NCBI RefSeq assembly: GCF_001262605.1
Contig: NZ_LGTC01000001.1
Location: forward strand, 4,412,001 to 4,476,000
Reading direction: 5' to 3'
DNA from: Pseudobacteroides cellulosolvens ATCC 35603 = DSM 2933
GTDB lineage: Bacteria > Bacillota > Clostridia > Acetivibrionales > DSM-2933
Length of the DNA stretch: 64,000 nucleotides
The notes under the pieces: generated by a model
The model's input: only the letters and a program-made list of their open reading frames with translations
What the model was told of the DNA's origin: nothing
The model's database searches: none
Program-made: the position numbers and the translations under genes
Shown: piece by piece, positions 17,503 through 24,593 of the stretch
Layout: every line of letters begins with the position of its first letter
Position numbering within the stretch: position 1 is the stretch's first letter

Positions 17503-18698
17503 CTAGACATCAAATAAATGTCCCATCTTTTCCTTTTTTGTTTTAAGATAGAAGCTATTAACTTCATTTCCCTCTATCTGCAATGGTATCCTCTCAACTA
17601 CCTCAAGCCCATATCCTTTAAGACCTACAAGCTTTTTGGGGTTATTGGTTAGAAGCTTGATTTTTTTAACACCAAGGTCACAAAGTATTTGTGCACCTAT
17701 TCCATAATCCCTTAAATCGGGGGGAAGCCCAACAAAACATTGGCCTCCACAGTATCCTTACCCTGATCCTGAAGCTCATAAGCTCTGATCTTGTTAACAA
17801 GACCTATTCCTCTGCCTTCCTGCCTCATATATAACAGTATTCCCCTGCCTTCATCAGCTATCTTCTTTAATGCCGCATTCAGTTGTTCACCACAGTCACA
17901 TCTTAACGAGTGAAAAGCATCTCCCGTAAGACATTCGGAATGTACTCTGACCAATACAGGTTCGTCTGTTGTCACATCACCTTTGACCAGTGCTACATGA
18001 TGCTCTTTGTTTATGGAATTTTCAAAGGCTACTATTCTAAACTCACCATGTACCGTAGGCATTTTTGCATCAGCAGCTTTTCTTATGAGCTTTTCATTAC
18101 TTCTCCTATATTCAATCAACTGAGCTATAGTAATTATTTTCAAACCGTGATGCTTCACATATTCCATTAACTGCGGAACTCTTGCCATGGTACCGTCATC
18201 ATTCATTACCTCACATATGAGCCCTGCAGGATACAAACCTGCCAATCTGGCCAGATCTACAGATGCCTCAGTATGCCCTGCACGCTTTAGTACCCCTCCA
18301 TTTCTGGCAACCAGGGGAAAAATATGTCCCGGCCTTACAAAGTCTTCCTTTACAGCACTTAAGTTTGTTAATTCCTTTACGGTTTTAGCCCTTTCAAATG
18401 CCGATATACCGGTAGTGGATGAACTATGGTCGACTGTAACGGTAAATGCCGTCCCCATATTTTCATTGTTTTTATCGACCATAAGATGCAAATCAAGCTC
18501 ATTGACACGGGCTTCTTCTAAAGGCACGCAAATCATACCCCTACCATATGTAGCCATAAAGGTTATACATTGAGGCGTAACCTTCTCTGCTGCCATGACA
18601 AGATCTCCCTCATTCTCCCGATCTTCGTCATCAACTACTACTACCATATTTCCTTTTTTAATTTCCTCTATCGCCTCTTCAATTGTATTAAACTTCAT
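17503..18698 (-). pseudogene. ribBA: Bifunctional DHBP synthase / GTP cyclohydrolase II, apparent one-base frameshift
   Basis: The N-terminal part makes 3,4-dihydroxy-2-butanone 4-phosphate (VVVDDEDRENEGD, RAGHTEASVDLARLAG). The C-terminal part is GTP cyclohydrolase II (zinc ligands in SECLTGD and SLRCDCGEQ, then RQEGRGIGL). As written, the frame stops at 17712 after GFPPI, 328 residues in, at a run of six G on the plus strand (17719-17724). Adding one base restores a perfect continuation (DLRDYGIGAQIL, then TNNPKK, ending MGHLFDV) to a TAG at 17503, giving about 399 residues, the family length. The missing tail is needed for cyclohydrolase activity. Since flanking rib genes look intact, a sequencing error in the homopolymer or a very recent mutation is likeliest. 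The start has a GGGGAGG site. Confidence 0.9.
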
Positions 18699-18736
18699 AT
18701 TACTTCCTCCCCTAAATCACGAAGTGATTTTCGACA

Positions 18737-19390
18737 TTATAAAAAACCGTTATCTCTTAGAAAATCCATGGATAATCTGCTTTTATTATCTTGATCTTTA
18801 TTATTAAACAAAGTCAGCTTTTCAACATACTTTGCAATTTGATCCACCTCTATATTCACAGTATCTCCTGCTTTTTTAGTACCCAGGATAGTAACCTCAC
18901 GGGTATGAGGTATTAATGATACTTTGAATATGCCATCATCAACATAAGCAACAGTAAGACTTGTTCCGTCAATTGCAACCGAACCCTTTAATATAATATA
19001 CTTTAGTATTTCCTCATCTGCTTTTATTGAATACCATGCTGCATTATCTTCTTCTTCCTTTTCAGATATAATACCTGTACCATCTATATGCCCGCTGACA
19101 AGGTGTCCGCCTAATCTATCCGATAACTTAAGTGCCCTTTCCAGATTAACAAAAGACGATACAGCCAAGTCATTAAGGCTTGTTTTTCTAAGGGTTTCCG
19201 GCATTACATCGGCAATAAAAAATTCATTTCCCATATCTGTAACAGTAAGGCAGACTCCATTTACAGCAATACTGTCACCAACCCTGGTTCCCTCAATAAC
19301 CTTATTGCAATTTATTATAAGTTTAATCGATTTACTTCCATATGATATGCTTTTAACTTTTCCCAGTTCCTCAACAATTCCGGTAAACAT
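18737..19390 (-). CDS. ribE: Riboflavin synthase alpha chain
   Basis: Dismutates two lumazine molecules to riboflavin. The 217 residues contain the two tandem lumazine-binding repeats: MFTGIVEELG with GVCLTV and GGHLVSGHIDG in the first half, and a matching ISIKADE..SVAIDGTSLTV in the second, plus SLIPHTREVT. It overlaps the end of ribD by 20 bases and is followed by ribBA after 38 bases, consistent with one operon controlled by the upstream FMN riboswitch. Confidence 0.95.
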   Translation of the reverse strand: MFTGIVEELGKVKSISYGSKSIKLIINCNKVIEGTRVGDSIAVNGVCLTVTDMGNEFFIADVMPETLRKTSLNDLAVSSFVNLERALKLSDRLGGHLVSGHIDGTGIISEKEEEDNAAWYSIKADEEILKYIILKGSVAIDGTSLTVAYVDDGIFKVSLIPHTREVTILGTKKAGDTVNIEVDQIAKYVEKLTLFNNKDQDNKSRLSMDFLRDNGFL

Positions 19391-20513
19391 AATTATTCAC
19401 ATACCCTTCTATAAGTATATCATCATCAAATCTTTCAATAGAAACATCCTTAAGGAATATGGCATCCTTCATTAGCTCGGCACCTCTGCCTTCCACCGGA
19501 GTGGGTGCACCTACACCTCCAACTATCTTTGGAGAAACAAAGCTCATCACCTTATCTACAATTCCATACTGCAGTGCAGACGCATTAAGAGTCCCTCCGC
19601 CTTCCAACAGTACACTGTCAATTTCCAGTTTATAGAGCTCATCCATAAGCTTTGCTAGATCTACACCTGTTATAGTGCCATTTTCTACCGCATCAGCCTT
19701 TACTATTGTTACTCCTTTATTTAATAATAAAGCTTCCTTGTCTTTAGATATTTTAGATGTAGTTGCCAAAATCACACCTTTATCCGATTGGATATTAAAT
19801 ACCTTGGCTTCTAGTGGAATACGTCCGCTGCTGTCAACAATTATTCTCACAGAGTCTATTCCCATCTTACCTTCAAGCCTTGTAGTCAGTGAAGGATCAT
19901 CTTTAAGAACAGTATTGATACCTACCATTATGCCAGCAACCCTGTTTCTTATGGAATGAACATGCTGCCTGGATTTTTCTCCTGTAATCCATTTGGAATC
20001 TCCTGTTGCTGCAGCAATTTTGCCATCTAATGTCATAGCAGTTTTCATTATTACAAAAGGCTGCTTTTTTGAAATATATTTTATAAAAATCTCATTTAGC
20101 TTTTTAGCCTCATTTTCCAGTACACCGGTTATAACATTTATACCTGCATCCCTCAAAATGCCGATTCCCCTACCAGAAACCTTGGGATTAGGGTCCTCCA
20201 TTGCCACAACAACTTCCTTTATTCCTGCCTGTACAATTGCATCGGCACATGGAGGTGTCCTGCCATAATGGGAGCATGGCTCGAGGTTAACATACATGGT
20301 GCCGCCTCTAATATCACTCTTTGCGTTTTTTATTGCGGCTGCTTCAGCATGAGCACATCCTAGCATCTCATGAAAACCTTCTGCAACAATTACTCCATCC
20401 ATAACGACTACAGCACCCACAAGAGGATTGGGATTGGTCCTTCCCTCTCCTCCTTTTGCTAGCTCCATTGCTTTCATCATAAACTTTTCATGCATAACCA
20501 AGTTAGTCACCAT
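19371..20513 (-). CDS. ribD: Bifunctional riboflavin deaminase/reductase
   Basis: Deaminates and then reduces the pyrimidine intermediate of riboflavin synthesis. The deaminase domain shows zinc ligands HAEAAAI and PCSHYGRTPPC. The reductase domain begins near MKTAMTLDGKIA and contains WITGEKSR and VLLEGGGTLNASAL. The ATG at 20513 is chosen because the longer frame would run through the riboswitch terminator; a weak AGGTGG lies upstream. The product is 381 residues. It is the first gene after the FMN riboswitch and overlaps ribE. Confidence 0.95.
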   Translation of the reverse strand: MVTNLVMHEKFMMKAMELAKGGEGRTNPNPLVGAVVVMDGVIVAEGFHEMLGCAHAEAAAIKNAKSDIRGGTMYVNLEPCSHYGRTPPCADAIVQAGIKEVVVAMEDPNPKVSGRGIGILRDAGINVITGVLENEAKKLNEIFIKYISKKQPFVIMKTAMTLDGKIAAATGDSKWITGEKSRQHVHSIRNRVAGIMVGINTVLKDDPSLTTRLEGKMGIDSVRIIVDSSGRIPLEAKVFNIQSDKGVILATTSKISKDKEALLLNKGVTIVKADAVENGTITGVDLAKLMDELYKLEIDSVLLEGGGTLNASALQYGIVDKVMSFVSPKIVGGVGAPTPVEGRGAELMKDAIFLKDVSIERFDDDILIEGYVNNYVYRNC

Positions 20514-20581
20514 TTTAATAAAACCACCTGCTTTAAATAAATTATAACTATATTTTCTATATATAATTCCCATACACAGAC

Positions 20582-20615
20582 AAAAATTCCCTGAAAATAA
20601 CATCTTCAGGGAATT
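20582..20615 (-). terminator. Attenuator terminator of the rib operon
   Basis: On the minus strand UUCCCUGAA pairs with UUCAGGGAA around a short loop, followed by UUUUUG. It lies between the FMN riboswitch and ribD, so FMN binding probably favours its formation. Confidence 0.85.
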
Positions 20616-20640
20616 ATAAATACACATTAACATCTTCTTC

Positions 20641-20753
20641 CATCCAGACTTTACTGTCGGCTCCGGACTTTGACCGGATCTGCTCTATAAAAGCTCGCGG
20701 GCTCACAGCTTTGCTGCCTACCGCCGGTAAGGAATTACACCTATCCCTGAAGA
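20641..20753 (-). ncRNA. FMN riboswitch (RFN element)
   Basis: Read on the minus strand, the segment contains the hallmark RFN blocks in order: TTCAGGGATAGG, ACCGGCGGTA, GAGCCCGCGAGC, GCAGATCCGGT, TCCGGAGCCGACAGT and AAAGTCTGGATG, matching the known FMN aptamer with its multi-stem layout. It lies in the leader of ribD and should repress the operon when FMN is plentiful, through the terminator that follows. Confidence 0.96.
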
Positions 20754-20775
20754 CCTATTTTACTTGTTAATATAC

Positions 20776-20804
20776 TTTTTACCATACCCGTTAACTTTAG
20801 TCAA
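20776..20804 (-). promoter_or_regulatory. Candidate rib operon promoter
   Basis: On the minus strand TTGACT (20804-20799), 17 bases, then TAAAAA (20781-20776), about 25 bases upstream of the riboswitch. Spacing and position fit a sigma-A promoter. Confidence 0.5.
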
Positions 20805-20832
20805 GTATTTTTCAAATTTACAACTATTGTTT

Positions 20833-21519
20833 CTAAAACCTTACATTTATACTCTCACCCAATATTATTCCATCTTCCTCAACAATAGAATCAAAGGCAA
20901 GTATTTTTACTCCATTTTTTGATGCTTTTTTTAATCCTTCCGAAAACTTAATATCCATTTCATAATTTGGGGTAAAACAAGTAACCCCTTTCATCTGTAT
21001 CAGGAATATAACAAAACCTTCAAATCCCATTTTTACAGCTTCCATTAATTCCTTTACATGCTTTAAACCTCTCTGTGTGGGAGCATCAGGAAACATTGCC
21101 GTTTTGTCCTTCTCAAGTGTAACTCCTTTTACTTCAATAAACATTTTCCGGCTATTCCCCTCACAATAGATATCAAATCTTGAGTTTTTAAATGTTACTT
21201 CTCTTTTTAAAAATGTTATATTTTGAAACTCATATATCTCTTTGTTTCTTATTGCTTCGCTAATAACCATATTGGGTATCTGGGAATCTATATTGATAAG
21301 TACATTGCCCTTATATGCCCCTATTAAAGAATATTTGGTTTTTCTATTTTTATTATCAGTCTCTTCCAAAATAACCTCTGTGCCTGGTCTCAATATTTCC
21401 CTGCATCTTCCGGTATTTTTTACATGAACTGTTTCTTCGTTGCCATTTATAATGACCTTTGCAATAAATCTATTGGGTCTTTCTAAAAATATCCCTTTTA
21501 TTACTTTTGTATATTTCAT
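20833..21519 (-). CDS. sfsA: SfsA family protein (DNA-binding/nuclease-like)
   Basis: A 228-residue SfsA homologue, named after a sugar-fermentation stimulation phenotype; the fold combines an N-terminal OB-like domain with a C-terminal PD-(D/E)XK nuclease-like domain. Visible are FLERPNRF, HVKNTGRCREIL, SRFDIYCEG, FIEVKGVTLE (catalytic-like Glu/Lys) and FPDAPTQRGLKH. The ATG at 21519 (MKYTKVIKG) has a GAGGAGAGG site. It is a single gene between the rib operon and a divergent foldase gene. Its physiological role is uncertain. Confidence 0.92.
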   Translation of the reverse strand: MKYTKVIKGIFLERPNRFIAKVIINGNEETVHVKNTGRCREILRPGTEVILEETDNKNRKTKYSLIGAYKGNVLINIDSQIPNMVISEAIRNKEIYEFQNITFLKREVTFKNSRFDIYCEGNSRKMFIEVKGVTLEKDKTAMFPDAPTQRGLKHVKELMEAVKMGFEGFVIFLIQMKGVTCFTPNYEMDIKFSEGLKKASKNGVKILAFDSIVEEDGIILGESINVRF

Positions 21520-21630
21520 TATCCTCTCCTCACGCATAATTATTTTAACTATTATATACCCCTCTTTTGGAAATTTAATTCAATAAAAGCAAAAAGCTTA
21601 ATTATGATATTATACAAAAAATACTTGAAT

Positions 21631-21654
21631 AATGTATTTTTTGAAATGCCCTTA
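21631..21654. repeat. 24-base sequence repeated at 59663-59687
   Basis: The segment aatgta-tttttt-gaaatgccctta recurs at 59663-59687 with one extra T. At the second site its end overlaps a stop codon (TAAGGGCAT), reminiscent of the palindromic element's right end. It may be a diverged end fragment of the same or a sister repeat family. Confidence 0.5.
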
Positions 21655-21722
21655 TTGAAACATGTTGTAAAATATAATAGTATAGTATTATGCCCTTATA
21701 AACAAACAGGAGGAATTTTGGG

Positions 21723-23111
21723 ATGAGTAGAAAGAAGACAAGCATACTTATTACAGCTTTAGCCATTATTGTATTATGCTCTATCGGTGCTGCAATTTAT
21801 TTTTCATCTTCAAATAATAAATCAGAGGTAGGTACTAAAAAAGAGGATACAGAAGCATTTGGCTATCAAGCTTTAAAAATTAACGGCAAATATATAAGTG
21901 CAGATATTTTTACAGAAGAGAGAAATAAATTTTTTGAAAAATGGAGCAGAAATGCGGAAATGCTCTATAAAACCGATGAAGAAAGAAATGACATGCTTCT
22001 GGATGAAATAATTAAAAGACTAGTCATTGAGGATTATGTAAATACCAAGGCCGATGTAAAAGTAACAAAAACCGAAGTTGATGATTATATAAAAAAGTAT
22101 ATAGAATTGGCGTATGCTTCCCAGGGTGGAGTTAAGGCTTATATGGAAGGCAAGGGCTTTAAATCGGAAGAAGAAGTCTTTAAAAATACAGAATTCTACT
22201 TAAAGAGATTAAAATTCTTTTCAGGTATTGCAGTTAAATATGGTATAAGCATACCCGATTCAGAGTTTGAAGAAAAATATTTAAAGCACAAGCAGGATTC
22301 CACTTTTGCTACAGGTAAAAGGATTCATATATCGTCAAAAGAACGTGGTGAAACTGAAGCTTTAAAATTAGCAAATGAAATTTACAGCAAGCTTAAAAAC
22401 GGAGAGGATTTTACAGCTCTTGCAAAGGAAAAATCAGAAGATGAAGAATCAAAATCCTCAGGCGGAATTATGGAAAATTTATCAGGAGGTATTTATAGCA
22501 AAGAGTTTGATAATGCTGTATTTAATTCTTCACCCGGCACTCTTATACAACCTGTTAAAAATATGGCTGGGTATGATATTGTGTATCTTGAAAAAATCAC
22601 AACCTCATATCACCCAAAAGATGAGTATAAGAATATACTGCTGATGCAGAAATTTGGTGAGTCAGAAAAGCTTAATATATGGCTTGAAGAAGTAAAAAAA
22701 TCATATACAATAGAAATAACCGACCCTACTTTCAAAGCATACAGGCAATTTAAAAGCAATGATATGAAGGGTGCAGCTGCAAGCTATGAAGCCGCTTTCA
22801 AGAAGACAAAATTCGAGACATTCCTTCAAAAAGCATCCGAATGCTATAAAAATTTAGGGGATTGGGATAAAGTTATTGATTTGAACGATGAAGGTATGGA
22901 TAGAACACCTGAAAATGTGCAGTACTACATCAATAAAGCAGAAGCACTCTATAAAAAACAACAAACTGATGATGCAAAGGAACTTATGGAAGAAGCTGAA
23001 AAAAAGGCTAGTGATAATATATATTTCAAACAGCTTATACTTCAAATGTATAAAAATCTCGGTTTGAAAGAGGATGCTGATAGAATGGAAAAAGAAATAA
23101 CGTCGAAGTAA
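21723..23111 (+). CDS. Secreted/anchored parvulin-type foldase with C-terminal TPR-like repeats
   Basis: A 462-residue PrsA/SurA-like peptidyl-prolyl isomerase that probably assists folding of exported proteins at the outer face of the membrane. Residues 8-28 are a hydrophobic signal/anchor; no canonical lipobox is seen. An alpha-helical N-domain (45-195) precedes a parvulin domain (about 195-290) with GKRIHISS, KEKSEDEESKSSGGIMENLSGG and PVKNMAGYDIVYLEKI. Residues 335-460 form helical repeats of TPR type (AAASYEAAFKK, ALYKKQQTDDAKELMEEAE), unusual for PrsA. An AGGAGG site precedes the ATG. It is transcribed alone. Confidence 0.85.
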   Translation: MSRKKTSILITALAIIVLCSIGAAIYFSSSNNKSEVGTKKEDTEAFGYQALKINGKYISADIFTEERNKFFEKWSRNAEMLYKTDEERNDMLLDEIIKRLVIEDYVNTKADVKVTKTEVDDYIKKYIELAYASQGGVKAYMEGKGFKSEEEVFKNTEFYLKRLKFFSGIAVKYGISIPDSEFEEKYLKHKQDSTFATGKRIHISSKERGETEALKLANEIYSKLKNGEDFTALAKEKSEDEESKSSGGIMENLSGGIYSKEFDNAVFNSSPGTLIQPVKNMAGYDIVYLEKITTSYHPKDEYKNILLMQKFGESEKLNIWLEEVKKSYTIEITDPTFKAYRQFKSNDMKGAAASYEAAFKKTKFETFLQKASECYKNLGDWDKVIDLNDEGMDRTPENVQYYINKAEALYKKQQTDDAKELMEEAEKKASDNIYFKQLILQMYKNLGLKEDADRMEKEITSK

Positions 23112-23142
23112 TGCATAACTAAAGTATTTGAAGATATTAAAT

Positions 23143-23200
23143 AAATCAAAAAGCATTTTCCAATAATTGTTACATTCAACTGAAAAATGCTTTTTTGATT
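23143..23200. terminator. Bidirectional terminator between foldase and solute-binding protein genes
   Basis: The stem aatcaaaaagcatttt pairs with aaaatgcttttttgatt. T-rich and A-rich arms allow termination in both directions, which fits the convergent gene arrangement. Confidence 0.8.
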
Positions 23201-24511
23201 TTATTTCTGGCTCTTTACATAATTTTTAAGTATATTCAGTTCTCTTTTAAATGTCTCATCAAATCTACCTTCAATGAATTTTACCGCTTCAGAATCATTC
23301 AATTGCTCGTAGTTAAATCCGTAATAATTCTGAAGTTCGGTTTGCCACAGCCCATCGAATTTTATTTCTAAAGGAGTAAAATAAACCGTTGGAAGCCTTT
23401 TCCTTAATTCTGCGTAAAGTTTTTCAGAATATTGTCCGCCTAGATAATCATTTTTCTTATCATATGCTTCCTTGATATCTTTATTTTCATTATCAATTAC
23501 CATTTTTATAAATTCCCAGGCTGCTTCTTTATTCTTACTGTCTTTTGGTATCCCAAGCACATGAAACCCATCAAAGGCATTTGCTCCAAAAGGCAACTTT
23601 GTTACTCTCCATAAACCCTTTGATTTAGGGGCCCATTCCTTTAACTTCTTCTCTCCCCAGCTTCCCATATATATCATGGCCAATTTACCGCTGCTTATAG
23701 CTTCCTGTCCGGAAGGCTCCCATACGCCTATGTTAGATGCCAGTTCAAATTGCCTCATAACCCTTGATGCATATAGTATCCTTTCAACTTCCGGGCCTTT
23801 CCTTATATAATTAAAGTTGTTGTCATAAAAGCCTTTGTTTCTAAAATAAATATCAGACGGTTCAGTAAGCCATTGTGCAATCCAATGGTCATGTTTCTTC
23901 AGTTCCATAGCCATATTAAGCCAGTTATCGGGATCTTCCATGTATTTTCCCAGTTCATCTGGATCACTTGGAAAACCATACTTTTCAAGAATATCTTTTC
24001 GATAATATGCTACACTTGGATATTGTGCCATAGGAATAGCATTGAGCTTTTTTCCATCGGGTGATAAGGCAAAACACAACTGTGTTTTACTGAATTTCCC
24101 CATAATTTCTTTAGCATTATAGGGTGGGTTTAATAGATCGTCAAACACATCCATATAATGGAGTTTGCCAATACTTCTGTATTCTGCCTTTAACATTACC
24201 ACATCCGGTGCATTCCCTGCTGCTGCTTTATCCAAAAAATCATTTGTTATATCTACATTTTGATCTATAAATTTCAGCTCAAGATTGGGAAACTTTTTTT
24301 TCATCTCAGCCCTAAACTTAACCCATGCTGGATCATATCCCCAAATTGACAATTTATTAGATTTTGATGACTTAACTACGTCATTACCTTCTCCAACATT
24401 TAAATTGCCATTTTCACCTGATTTGGGTCCGGCAGTATTTTTGTAGCTACAGGAAGTTAGCAATAATATACATAAACTCAAAATACTAATTTTACAGAAA
24501 ATTCTGCTCAT
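23201..24511 (-). CDS. Extracellular solute-binding lipoprotein (ABC sugar-type)
   Basis: A 436-residue family-1-like binding protein. The ATG at 24511 (MSRIFCKISILS) has an AAAGGAG site. Residues 1-22 are a lipoprotein signal ending LLTSC, so the mature protein is anchored at Cys. The body has the typical pattern: LSIWGYDPAW, a DAAAGNAPDVVMLKAE patch, YRKDILEKYGF, GKLAMIYMGSWG and NKEAAWEFIKMV. It would bind a sugar or oligosaccharide outside the cell. No permease or ATPase genes are adjacent, so it is an orphan; its neighbour upstream is a GGDEF-EAL protein, raising the possibility of a sensory role. Confidence 0.85.
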   Translation of the reverse strand: MSRIFCKISILSLCILLLTSCSYKNTAGPKSGENGNLNVGEGNDVVKSSKSNKLSIWGYDPAWVKFRAEMKKKFPNLELKFIDQNVDITNDFLDKAAAGNAPDVVMLKAEYRSIGKLHYMDVFDDLLNPPYNAKEIMGKFSKTQLCFALSPDGKKLNAIPMAQYPSVAYYRKDILEKYGFPSDPDELGKYMEDPDNWLNMAMELKKHDHWIAQWLTEPSDIYFRNKGFYDNNFNYIRKGPEVERILYASRVMRQFELASNIGVWEPSGQEAISSGKLAMIYMGSWGEKKLKEWAPKSKGLWRVTKLPFGANAFDGFHVLGIPKDSKNKEAAWEFIKMVIDNENKDIKEAYDKKNDYLGGQYSEKLYAELRKRLPTVYFTPLEIKFDGLWQTELQNYYGFNYEQLNDSEAVKFIEGRFDETFKRELNILKNYVKSQK

Positions 24512-24536
24512 TTTTATTTCTCCTTTGTCATTACCT

Positions 24537-24585
24537 AAATGTTTTGCAATAATCATTTTACATTTTTAATTATTGCAAAACATTT
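24537..24585 (-). terminator. Hairpin after the GGDEF-EAL gene
   Basis: An extended A+T-rich stem (aaatgttttgcaataat with attattgcaaaacattt) lies 9 bases past the stop. It lacks a long U-run, so it may be a weak terminator or an mRNA-stabilising hairpin before the solute-binding protein gene. Confidence 0.55.
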
Positions 24586-24593
24586 TCCTTGAT

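Noticed and set aside
17712..18698. ribBA as a genuine shorter 328-residue enzyme
   Set aside because: The following 200 bases encode the missing conserved C-terminus in another frame, so a frameshift explains the short frame better than a natural short form.
21768..21800. Lipoprotein signal in the foldase
   Set aside because: The cysteine after VL is not preceded by the small residue a lipobox needs, so a plain signal or membrane anchor is safer.
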